Assembly: GCF_001590925.1 (NCBI RefSeq)
Contig: NZ_BCTU01000009.1
Location: 31,780-95,779 of the forward strand
DNA length: 64,000 bases
Source: Serratia plymuthica NBRC 102599
Lineage (GTDB): Bacteria > Pseudomonadota > Gammaproteobacteria > Enterobacterales > Enterobacteriaceae
Reading direction: 5' to 3'
The stretch's first letter is position 1. Each line of letters opens with the position of its first letter. The translations under genes were made by a program, and so were the position numbers. A model generated the notes under the pieces. It was not told the DNA's origin and ran no database searches. It was given only the letters and a program-made list of their open reading frames with translations. Shown here in pieces: positions 56,954-64,000 of this stretch.

Positions 56954-57823
56954 ATGAGCATTCTCGTTACTGGTGCCACCGGCACCATTGGTTCACTCAT
57001 CACTCAGGGCCTGGCTGACGCAGGCGCCGAGGTCAAAGCCCTTGTCCGCCAGGCAGGTAAGCGTGCGTTCCCGGCAGGCGTCACGGAAGTCATTGCGGAC
57101 CTCACCGATGTCGCCTCGATGCGCGCCGCGCTGTCCTCGGTGCGTACGCTGTTTCTGATTAATGCGGTTACGCCCGACGAGGTTACGCAAGCCCTGATCG
57201 CGCTGAACCTCGCTCGCGAGGCGGGCATCGAGCGCATCGTTTACCTGTCGGTGATTCATGCCGACAAGTTTACTAACGTCCCGCACTTTACCGGCAAGCA
57301 CACGGTTGAACGCATGATCGAAAGCCACGACATTCCCGCAACCGTTTTGCGCCCGGCTTACTTCATGCAAAACGACCACATGGTTCAACAGACGATTGAG
57401 AACTACGCGCTATACCCTATGCCAATCGGCTCGGCAGGTGTCTCAATGATTGATGCGCGAGATATCGCGGATGTCGCCGTGGCTGAGTTGCTGCGACGCG
57501 ACAGAGCATCGTCTGCGCAGGAACGCGTAACGTTGGAGTTGATTGGGCCGCAACCGCTTACCGGTGCGTCCGTGGCGAAAATATGGAGTTCTGCCCTGGG
57601 GCGGGAGATCCTATACGGAGGGGATGACGTCGCGGCTTTCGAAGGCCAACTCACTTCATACAGTCCCAGTTGGCTGGCTTATGACATGCGTCTGATGATG
57701 GCAGGTATCCAGGCGTTCGGCATGCAAGCCGCTGAAGGAACCGTAGAACAGCTTCAGACTATTATCGGGCACCCGCTGCGCACTTATGAAGACTTCGTTC
57801 GCGAGTCTGTTGCCGGGGGTTAA
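56954..57823 (+). CDS. NmrA-like NAD(P)-binding protein (atypical SDR)
   Basis: 289 residues. The N-terminal ILVTGATGTIGSLITQGLAD is the atypical-SDR dinucleotide motif; VIHADKFTNVPHFTGKHTVE and VLRPAYFMQNDHM are typical of NmrA/HSCARG or azoreductase-like NAD(P)H-binding proteins. GGAG precedes the ATG. It forms an operon with the oxidoreductase. A fragment of a related gene lies at 54470-54550. Confidence 0.9.
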   Translation: MSILVTGATGTIGSLITQGLADAGAEVKALVRQAGKRAFPAGVTEVIADLTDVASMRAALSSVRTLFLINAVTPDEVTQALIALNLAREAGIERIVYLSVIHADKFTNVPHFTGKHTVERMIESHDIPATVLRPAYFMQNDHMVQQTIENYALYPMPIGSAGVSMIDARDIADVAVAELLRRDRASSAQERVTLELIGPQPLTGASVAKIWSSALGREILYGGDDVAAFEGQLTSYSPSWLAYDMRLMMAGIQAFGMQAAEGTVEQLQTIIGHPLRTYEDFVRESVAGG

Positions 57824-57833
57824 CAACCAGACA

Positions 57834-57871
57834 AAGGGGCGGGTTTACTGCCGGGCAGTGCGCCGCCCCTT
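57834..57871 (+). terminator. Hairpin after the NmrA-like gene
   Basis: AAGGGGCGG (57834-57842) pairs with CCGCCCCTT (57863-57871) across a 20-base loop. The T tract is short. It is the likely end of the oxidoreductase operon. Confidence 0.5.
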
Positions 57872-57966
57872 CATCGAGCTCTGTTTTAATAACACTAAAA
57901 CCATGGAATGGCGATGCGGCAATCGATGCAGGAGCCCTGTTCTTAAGGGCGTAATAAATCTGAAAG

Positions 57967-59169
57967 TTAGGGTGAGATGGCTGACAGATGAAAACGTTTA
58001 GCCAGTTTCTTTTGCAGAATGATAACGATAATTGGGAACCCTGATGCGGAAACTGCACATATTGCCAGCAGCGTGTTCACATTTTGTGGTGCCATGCCAT
58101 GATCAGGTAATAGAAAAGCGGACAGGAAAAATGCAACGGTTGTAATCAGATACATTATTGATGTCTGTAATGAAGAAAATCCAGCTCGTTGCCTGTCATC
58201 AGGAAACTGAATCGTAACCGCTGAAGATGAAACCAGACGACTGTAAGATGCACCGAGAAATAAAGTAATAAATAACGCTGCATGCTGATAGCCCAGGATG
58301 GGTATTAGCAAACTCAGTATAAAGACTATGGTTGAACCTGTAGCCAGAATCAAAGCAGAAAAACGGGTGGTTAACACGCCTGTCATTTTTGTAGACAGGT
58401 AACCTGTAACTCCCCCGCCGAAGAACAGCCAAGGCAACAGGTCTTGCGAAGCGCCCAACTGCTGGGTCATTAAGGGTACCAGAATGGGAATGACCAGCAT
58501 TGGACTAAACTGTACAAGCGCATTACTGGAAGCAAACAGTAAAGTATCCACATCGAGAGGCAGCGCGTGCTGTGTGTCGAAAGAGACAGGGTCTTTAGGG
58601 ATGATGGAGACAATCAGTGGTAATGCCAAAAAACACAGTGTACTTATTAACCACAAAGCGACATGCCAATCATAATGAGTGCACAAAAATAATATAGTGG
58701 GCATTCCTACAATGCTTACCATCGAAAATGACGCAATCACTGTTGCCAACATTTTTCCACGCAAGTTAGCCGGGGCGTGATTTATCAATATACTGATACC
58801 CACCCCCATGGTCGTACCTCCAACCAATCCTGCACAGAATCGTAATGTAAGTAGAAGACTAAAATTGGAGGTGAATGTAGTCAAAAGTGTCAGCAGGCCT
58901 AGTAGTGCCATATTGGCGATTAAAAAACGTTTCTTATTGAAACGACCAATCCAGTAAAAGGCGATAATTCCCGACAGGACTGCCCCAGATGTGTACATAC
59001 CAGATACATAGCCTGAGAATGATACGGGAACTGCGAAATCTGCTGCCATAAAAGCAAAAACAGGGTTGAACATCATATATTCCAGCGCATTGGTGAACTG
59101 GATAAAAGCCATTGCAATGGCTATCCGCATGAGGGCTTTATGATTAAACGTCTGTGTGACCAGTGGCAT
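57967..59169 (-). CDS. MFS transporter
   Basis: About 400 residues with twelve membrane segments; FNKKRFLIANMALLG is the first cytoplasmic loop, and GTTMGVGISILINHAPANLR lies in the fourth to fifth segments. Composition is more AT-rich than its left neighbours. AGGT supports ATG 59169. It is divergent from a LysR gene that probably controls it. Substrate unknown. Confidence 0.9.
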   Translation of the reverse strand: MPLVTQTFNHKALMRIAIAMAFIQFTNALEYMMFNPVFAFMAADFAVPVSFSGYVSGMYTSGAVLSGIIAFYWIGRFNKKRFLIANMALLGLLTLLTTFTSNFSLLLTLRFCAGLVGGTTMGVGISILINHAPANLRGKMLATVIASFSMVSIVGMPTILFLCTHYDWHVALWLISTLCFLALPLIVSIIPKDPVSFDTQHALPLDVDTLLFASSNALVQFSPMLVIPILVPLMTQQLGASQDLLPWLFFGGGVTGYLSTKMTGVLTTRFSALILATGSTIVFILSLLIPILGYQHAALFITLFLGASYSRLVSSSAVTIQFPDDRQRAGFSSLQTSIMYLITTVAFFLSAFLLPDHGMAPQNVNTLLAICAVSASGFPIIVIILQKKLAKRFHLSAISP

Positions 59170-59272
59170 AGCAAGCAACCTATGGATGAAAGATATCCGA
59201 GTTTAACTGCTATCAATATTGCCCATTAGATGGTAAAAATGGCATTTATTATTATCATATATGGGATAATTG

Positions 59273-60196
59273 ATGCGGTCTGCTCTTGATTTTAATACCC
59301 TGAAAGTGTTCATTGCGGTGGTTGAAAGAGAAAGTTTTGTTGGGGCATCGAAAGTCCTTGAAATGCCGACATCAAATGTGAGTCGTTGTATTTCTCAGTT
59401 AGAAGAAAAACTGAATCTTCAGCTCATTGAGCGCAGCACCCGACATATGAAACTCACCCAGGCGGGGCACTTACTCTATACCCGAGCGAAGCCATTACTG
59501 GAGGCGCTTGAGCAAACTGAGACAGAATTAACGTTGCGCCAAATGCAACTCAAGGGTCCATTACGCATCTGTATTCCCAATGAAATAGGTCCTGCATTGC
59601 TGGGTTCTGTTATTGCCGATTTCGCCTGTCAGTACCCGGACCTGGAGATCAGCTGTGTCACAAATTTGTCTGGTTTCGAATCCCTGCGAGATGATCTGGA
59701 TTTAGCTATCATTGTCAGCCGTGGTCAGATGGACGACAGTGACTACATAGCCCGTCATCTGGTGACTATCCCTTGCACCATCGTTGCAGCCCCCTCCGTC
59801 ATTCAGCGTTATGGCACCCCTTCTCATATCCAGCAACTTGAAGAATTACCCTGCATTACAACGGTAAGTGCACTGAAAGGTGCTCCCTGGCAGTTTGTCA
59901 ATAAAAAGGGAGGATTCGAGACAATTAAGGTTAAAGGGCATTATCGGGTAAACAGCGGAGAGATGGCAGGACGAGCTGCGGTATCCGGTGTCGGTTTTGC
60001 CATTCTATCGAAACAAGCCTGCCAACCCTACATCAGCGATGGACGGTTAATCGAGGTTGAGTTTGAACAATCGGCAGCCCCATTGCAATTGTTCGCATTT
60101 TATTCAGATCGGCGTTACTTGCCCGCTAAAACACGAGCGCTCATTGATTTCATACATCAGAGATTGAGTCATATACCCTCGACAGATTGTGGTTAA
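59273..60196 (+). CDS. LysR-family regulator
   Basis: About 307 residues with the HTH at residues 5-65 (ASKVLEMPTSNVSRCISQLE) and a substrate-binding-like domain (LKGPLRICIPNEIGPALLGS). It resembles the YhjC/DmlR branch. It is divergent from the MFS transporter with about 100 bp between, its probable target. ATG 59273 follows an in-frame TTG. Confidence 0.92.
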   Translation: MRSALDFNTLKVFIAVVERESFVGASKVLEMPTSNVSRCISQLEEKLNLQLIERSTRHMKLTQAGHLLYTRAKPLLEALEQTETELTLRQMQLKGPLRICIPNEIGPALLGSVIADFACQYPDLEISCVTNLSGFESLRDDLDLAIIVSRGQMDDSDYIARHLVTIPCTIVAAPSVIQRYGTPSHIQQLEELPCITTVSALKGAPWQFVNKKGGFETIKVKGHYRVNSGEMAGRAAVSGVGFAILSKQACQPYISDGRLIEVEFEQSAAPLQLFAFYSDRRYLPAKTRALIDFIHQRLSHIPSTDCG

Positions 60197-60824
60197 AAAA
60201 CAGGCTTAACGTACAATAATTTTCGATATCCAAACTGCCCCCCTGTCTATAGAAGGTTCATCCACAGCGTTCTTCCAGCTTCACGGCTGGGAAATTCGAC
60301 ATGCTCGAGCCGGGATCTGGCTCGCTTCGCGAGTTTTGGCCGTTCGAAAGGATCTGAATGCTCATTGCACCTGAATATAATTAGCCTGGAATAAATATGA
60401 CTGTTAATCTATTTCATCACTATTTCTTCTGTTAACCCTCCTTTGCATAAATGCCATTAATAAATAAATTCCCAAGTAATAGATTAATTACATTGCTAAC
60501 AATTACCGTTAATGACAAGCCACCTACCGATTTTAAAAAAAGCCGTTTTCCAATGCGTTGATTTCATACATCTAACGCTTGCATTTAACAAAAATGGAAC
60601 AATCACATCCTCTTTTTTTGATTATTTAAAAGATTTTTCATCTGTTTTTTTTAACGTGGTGATTTGCTTGGCTATCTCGATAGCCACAAAAAAATACTTC
60701 ATTTATTTTTATGTGTCAGTTGATTTTTTAGTCGCCATTGCTATTGTTGAAGGTGAGTAAATCACCGCTCCCGACCAGCAAATATATTCTATTTTTATAC
60801 TCACAAGCGTATAAGGATGTGACT
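60197..60824. other. Long AT-rich intergenic region with a hairpin cluster
   Basis: Within this 628-bp gap, 60275-60333 carries three consecutive small hairpins: CCAGC/GCTGG (60275-60290), GAGCC/GGCTC (60307-60323) and CTCGC/GCGAG (60321-60333, followed by TTTT). The last could terminate the LysR gene. Its GC content stands out from the AT-rich remainder. A reading frame at 60512-60760 lacks a ribosome site and is not called. Confidence 0.5.
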
Positions 60825-61349
60825 ATGCCCATTAAAAAATACGTCATTCTTGACAGTAATCCAAAAACTGTCGGGAATAACGACTTTATTCTGTTAGGTT
60901 TGAAAGCCACCGGTTTCGCCAGAGGTTGTCCCATGTTATTTGGGGGAACCGCAGATGCAAAAGACGGTCCGGTTGACGGCAAGAACTTTGCCTTAAACGT
61001 GATAAAAAGAGAAACCTGGGAAGAAACTCTAAAGAATATTGAAGTCAATCAGGTTGTTCGTTATCAGGCTTATCCCAATGATATCAGCGTTTATACCAGC
61101 AACGATTTTATCTTCACCGGCCAGGTCACCCTTGGCGGTGAGTTCGCCTGGATACGCAAGGTGAGCAAAGGGAAATTAAAAGCCTACTTTCAAAATAAAC
61201 CTTCCGCCACCAAAGATATGTTTGCTCAAGAACTTTTCAGTATGACCGCGGACCCCAATATCGATCCGACTGAGGGTGAATTTGAAGCCTATCTTGGTTC
61301 CGACAGTCTGAGTGCCATTTATTCCTATTGCAAAGCAACCTGTAAATAA
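60825..61349 (+). CDS. Nudix-like protein of unknown function
   Basis: About 174 residues. The segment FGGTADAKDGPVDG followed by VIKRETWEET resembles a Nudix box: RETWEE at residues 62-67 matches RExxEE, but the usual upstream Glu is missing, so catalysis is doubtful. AAGGA precedes ATG 60825. There is no signal peptide or membrane segment. It is followed by a Hint-domain gene and a third large gene on the same strand, probably an operon. I do not recognise the family beyond the Nudix resemblance. Confidence 0.65.
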   Translation: MPIKKYVILDSNPKTVGNNDFILLGLKATGFARGCPMLFGGTADAKDGPVDGKNFALNVIKRETWEETLKNIEVNQVVRYQAYPNDISVYTSNDFIFTGQVTLGGEFAWIRKVSKGKLKAYFQNKPSATKDMFAQELFSMTADPNIDPTEGEFEAYLGSDSLSAIYSYCKATCK

Positions 61350-61434
61350 ATCCGCAACCCTATTTGTCGCCAATTATTTTATCCGTCGATACTTTCGCAC
61401 GACAGTGCCAGAATTTTATTGGGTGCCTGATATT

Positions 61435-63042
61435 ATGATTACGAAAAATTATACGTCAGATGAAAAGAGTATTGTTCAAGCGGTTATCAACCAGTATAGC
61501 AATACCGGCATATTTATTATTGAACCAGGCAATCCATTATTGGTCGATTTTTACGATATCCAACTAAGACTGGCGGGGGTCACTCCGGGTGCTTCGCCGC
61601 AATTCTCCCAAGTCTGGCAACAATCGAAACAGAGTAAACGCACTGCAGGCCGGCTGAGCGAGGCCGGCAACGGCTACGCCCAACCGGTCTACAGCATAGT
61701 GCGGTTGGACTCCATCGACGGCAGAAGCTATCGTGCGGATGCCATTGGCTCCTTGCCGGTATCTGCCAGCAATGTGACGCAGACCCTCGGGCTGTTTGAC
61801 GCCGAGGCGACCAATGTTGGCCAGGTGACATCCAACAAGGCCTACGTTTACACCGCAGATTGCGCAATCACTGCGAATGGCGATTATCCGCAAAGCCAGC
61901 TCACCGGTGATTTTCCGGTCACGGTCATTTATACCTTCGCGCAGACTATTGACCAAAATACTTTTTATGGCGCGGAAATTATTACTACGCAAAGTTACCC
62001 TAAAAGCATTTACAATGATTCACCGCGTAGTCTTTATAATCAGGACGCCATAAAGATTTGTTTGACCCGTGATGCGCCAGACTGCGACTATCGTTATAGC
62101 TACGATGGCGACGGTACCGTCAGGGTGCCGATTAAAGGCACCATCACCTATAACGGAAAAATAGACCTTAATGCAGGCCAGCCGGTAAACGCCAAGAATG
62201 TTATTTATCTGATACGCACCCGTGCCGGCGGCGATCCCGTAACGCCTTATGGCGATTTAAATATTTTTAACTCGCCCAACACCCAAATTAATGGCGATAC
62301 CCTCTCCTGGGATCTTAACTGGTTAAAGTTCAAGCAGGTTGATTTTGAATCTGGAGAATGGGTTTATTATGTATTCAGAGTCAATCTGAACGTCGAGGGC
62401 AGAAACATCGTTGCATTTATTACCAATGCCCCCAAGAACCTTGAACCGGACCAACGTTTTTTAAATACCGCACCGTTAAAACCCATGTGCATCGTTTATG
62501 GCTGCCTGGGTGAGAATACAAAAATCCTGATGCAGGATGGCAACGAGAAAATCATTACCGACATTAGCGCCGGCGAATATATACGAACGCGTAATGACCA
62601 CGCACTCAGGATTGATGCCATTACCACCGGGCATGAACGCCATTATGTTGAAATCACTCTGAGAGACAACAGTAATAAAATAAAAAACATCACCGCCAGC
62701 CTTGGGCACCCTTTTATCACATCGGCAGGTATTGTCATGGCGCGAGAACTCAATCACGCCAGCCGGGTTATTACGCTGGATGGCGAGGCTGAAATTGTCA
62801 GCCTGGTGCAAAAAGAAGGCGACATTAAGGTTTATAACCTGCAATTACCGATAGATACGCCGGTAGACAGGCTGCCTTACGACAATAATACGTTCTATGC
62901 CAATGGCATATTGGTCGGCGATAACCTGATGCAAAGGGTTTGTGAGGATGAATATCATCGGCGACCGGTCAATATCCTGAGCAAACTGCCTCAAGAATGG
63001 CATCAGGATTACCAAAACCATCTCAATCTGGCGGGTAAGTAA
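61435..63042 (+). CDS. Protein with C-terminal Hint (autoprocessing) domain
   Basis: About 535 residues. The first 350 are an unrecognised beta-rich region with no signal peptide. From residue 357 a Hint domain begins: GCLGENTKILMQDG with the candidate nucleophile Cys 357, then IITDISAGEYIRTRND, the block-B-like TASLGHPFITSAG, and the closing strand FYANGILVGDN. Inteins end in His-Asn before the downstream nucleophile; here the equivalent reads Gly-Asp-Asn, so N-terminal cleavage as in hedgehog proteins is more likely than splicing. About 25 residues follow. ATG 61435 has only a weak ribosome site; an in-frame GTG at 61312 would overlap the previous gene. Confidence 0.72.
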   Translation: MITKNYTSDEKSIVQAVINQYSNTGIFIIEPGNPLLVDFYDIQLRLAGVTPGASPQFSQVWQQSKQSKRTAGRLSEAGNGYAQPVYSIVRLDSIDGRSYRADAIGSLPVSASNVTQTLGLFDAEATNVGQVTSNKAYVYTADCAITANGDYPQSQLTGDFPVTVIYTFAQTIDQNTFYGAEIITTQSYPKSIYNDSPRSLYNQDAIKICLTRDAPDCDYRYSYDGDGTVRVPIKGTITYNGKIDLNAGQPVNAKNVIYLIRTRAGGDPVTPYGDLNIFNSPNTQINGDTLSWDLNWLKFKQVDFESGEWVYYVFRVNLNVEGRNIVAFITNAPKNLEPDQRFLNTAPLKPMCIVYGCLGENTKILMQDGNEKIITDISAGEYIRTRNDHALRIDAITTGHERHYVEITLRDNSNKIKNITASLGHPFITSAGIVMARELNHASRVITLDGEAEIVSLVQKEGDIKVYNLQLPIDTPVDRLPYDNNTFYANGILVGDNLMQRVCEDEYHRRPVNILSKLPQEWHQDYQNHLNLAGK

Positions 63043-63046
63043 TATC

Positions 63047-64000
63047 ATGTACCAGGGATATCCGGATTTTCAGCAAATTATCATCAGCGGTAGTCAAAGG
63101 TTTATCGCCACCTATCAGCAAAATGATGCCTATTTCTTATACCCGGAATCCGTCAGCATTCTGGCGGCAGACCCACTGGCCTTCTCTTTGGATATTGTCC
63201 GCAGTGTCAGCACCGACAGCATTTATGGTTGGCTGAACTTCACCACCGAACTGCAGTTTGCCGGCGAGCAAAGTCTGACGGACTTCAAACAGCAATACCC
63301 GGATAAAGCCGTAAGGGTGCTGCCGGTGTTGCCCGGCAGCCTGGGGTTTGACGTGCCTATCGAGTATCACAGCGCCCTGAGCGGGCAAAGCTATGATGCC
63401 ACCTGGTATTCGGCACAGTGCATCCAGTTTATTATTTTGCTGAATTCGGCCAGCACCCAACTCATTGAGAAAACGCTGCTCGATGACACCCTCGGCTTTA
63501 ATGCGCGGCTGGACGGCTTTGTCGAAGGGGTATCGCCACGTCTCGCCTATGCCATCGAGTTTGATCCCCAAGCGCTGATGCTCGAGTTGGCCGCCGGGGT
63601 CAAAGACGCACACCCCGTTGAGGGCGATCGCGTAGCCTTTGACTATGGCCTGTTGACCCAATACCTGTACCAGAATATCGCGCGGCTGCCGCTGAAAATC
63701 ACCCCGCCGCTGCCGATTGACGCCCCCGAGGAAACCTTGCTTTTCAGCCAGGCGTTTCTTGATCGGCTCTGCAACCAGCTGGGTTCGCCTTACGCCGGCC
63801 CACCGGCCAGTAACGTGGCCATGATCTGCCTGAGCCTGCCGGCGCAAGGCGGCCGGGTGATCTTCAATCTGGATAGGGTAGTACTTAGCCGGCGGCCGCT
63901 TTGCTTTTTGCTGGATCCTTTTGCCGCGGCACAGCAAATTGCCAAGGTCTCACCCGATACCATTATCCATCGCACCACCGCCCCGCCACTACCGGCGGGG
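63047..64000 (+). CDS. Large protein of unknown function, cut by the window end
   Basis: An open frame begins at ATG 63047, four bases after the Hint-protein stop, and stays open for 318 codons to the window end. The start reads MYQGYPDFQQIIISGSQRFI. Later segments include FNARLDGFVEGVSPRLAYAI and VIFNLDRVVLSRRPLCFLLD. There is no signal peptide or membrane segment. I do not recognise it. The tight spacing implies co-translation with the Hint protein, so it is probably a partner or substrate in the same system. Confidence 0.75.
   Translation, partial: MYQGYPDFQQIIISGSQRFIATYQQNDAYFLYPESVSILAADPLAFSLDIVRSVSTDSIYGWLNFTTELQFAGEQSLTDFKQQYPDKAVRVLPVLPGSLGFDVPIEYHSALSGQSYDATWYSAQCIQFIILLNSASTQLIEKTLLDDTLGFNARLDGFVEGVSPRLAYAIEFDPQALMLELAAGVKDAHPVEGDRVAFDYGLLTQYLYQNIARLPLKITPPLPIDAPEETLLFSQAFLDRLCNQLGSPYAGPPASNVAMICLSLPAQGGRVIFNLDRVVLSRRPLCFLLDPFAAAQQIAKVSPDTIIHRTTAPPLPAG

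Noticed and set aside
60340..60352. tRNA T-loop-like GTTCGAAA
   Set aside because: The flanking bases do not form a T stem and no cloverleaf can be drawn.
60512..60760. 82-codon AT-rich hydrophobic frame before the Nudix-like gene
   Set aside because: No ribosome site, and a composition expected of chance frames in AT-rich DNA. It cannot be excluded as a membrane peptide.

Overview
The window reads as a chromosomal stretch of a Serratia-like enterobacterium. This is inferred from a serralysin-type metalloprotease, a YqhA protein nearly identical in recalled sequence to the enterobacterial family, a membrane PQQ glucose dehydrogenase and a Dickeya/Serratia-type galactan locus. The species cannot be fixed from the sequence alone. 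Most of the window is GC-rich and densely coded. AT-rich exceptions are 18.8-20.7 kb and parts of 58-62 kb, and these look acquired or decaying. I see no rRNA, tRNA, CRISPR array or intact insertion sequence.

Left part (1-17 kb): AzlCD-type amino-acid exporter with a divergent LysR gene; a secreted TAP-type hydrolase; gcd; a PAS-GGDEF-EAL protein; an orphan solute-binding protein; a reductase/TetR divergent pair; and an alcohol oxidation unit made of a sigma-54 activator (AcoR type), an ExaC/AldB-type aldehyde dehydrogenase and an AdhP-type alcohol dehydrogenase. A readable -24/-12 promoter and an upstream dyad precede the dehydrogenases.

Middle (17-34 kb): a zinc-ribbon metallopeptidase; two very small genes, one a 32-residue membrane peptide; a wrecked SDR gene; an AT-rich orphan ABC exporter resembling the lasso-peptide exporter McjD; an arginine-derivative locus (DDAH-like hydrolase, binding protein, two permeases, AstE/aspartoacylase-like hydrolase, Lrp regulator, but no ATPase); a LysR/MFS pair; and a polyol or sugar-acid operon (Gfo/Idh/MocA dehydrogenase, hydroxypyruvate-isomerase-like protein, sugar-binding protein) that appears to be driven from a sigma-54 promoter by a divergent Fis-type activator.

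Right part (33-60 kb): haem-uptake genes with a Fur box; serralysin; YqhA; a FabZ-like dehydratase with a spermidine-synthase-like protein; an MFS/TetR pair with three operator copies; and a complete galactan utilisation locus (LacI repressor, LamB-type porin, single-domain PTS EIIB, GH42 galactosidase, GH53 galactanase, MalEFG-type transporter and MalK-type ATPase). Then come a fragment of an NmrA-like gene, a MmcQ/YjbR protein, a LysR/oxidoreductase/NmrA unit and an MFS/LysR pair.

Right edge (60.2-64 kb): a three-gene unit on the plus strand that I cannot assign to a known system. It has a Nudix-like protein, a protein with a C-terminal Hint (hedgehog/intein-type) autoprocessing domain, and a large third protein cut by the window end. 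This is the best candidate for an undescribed system.
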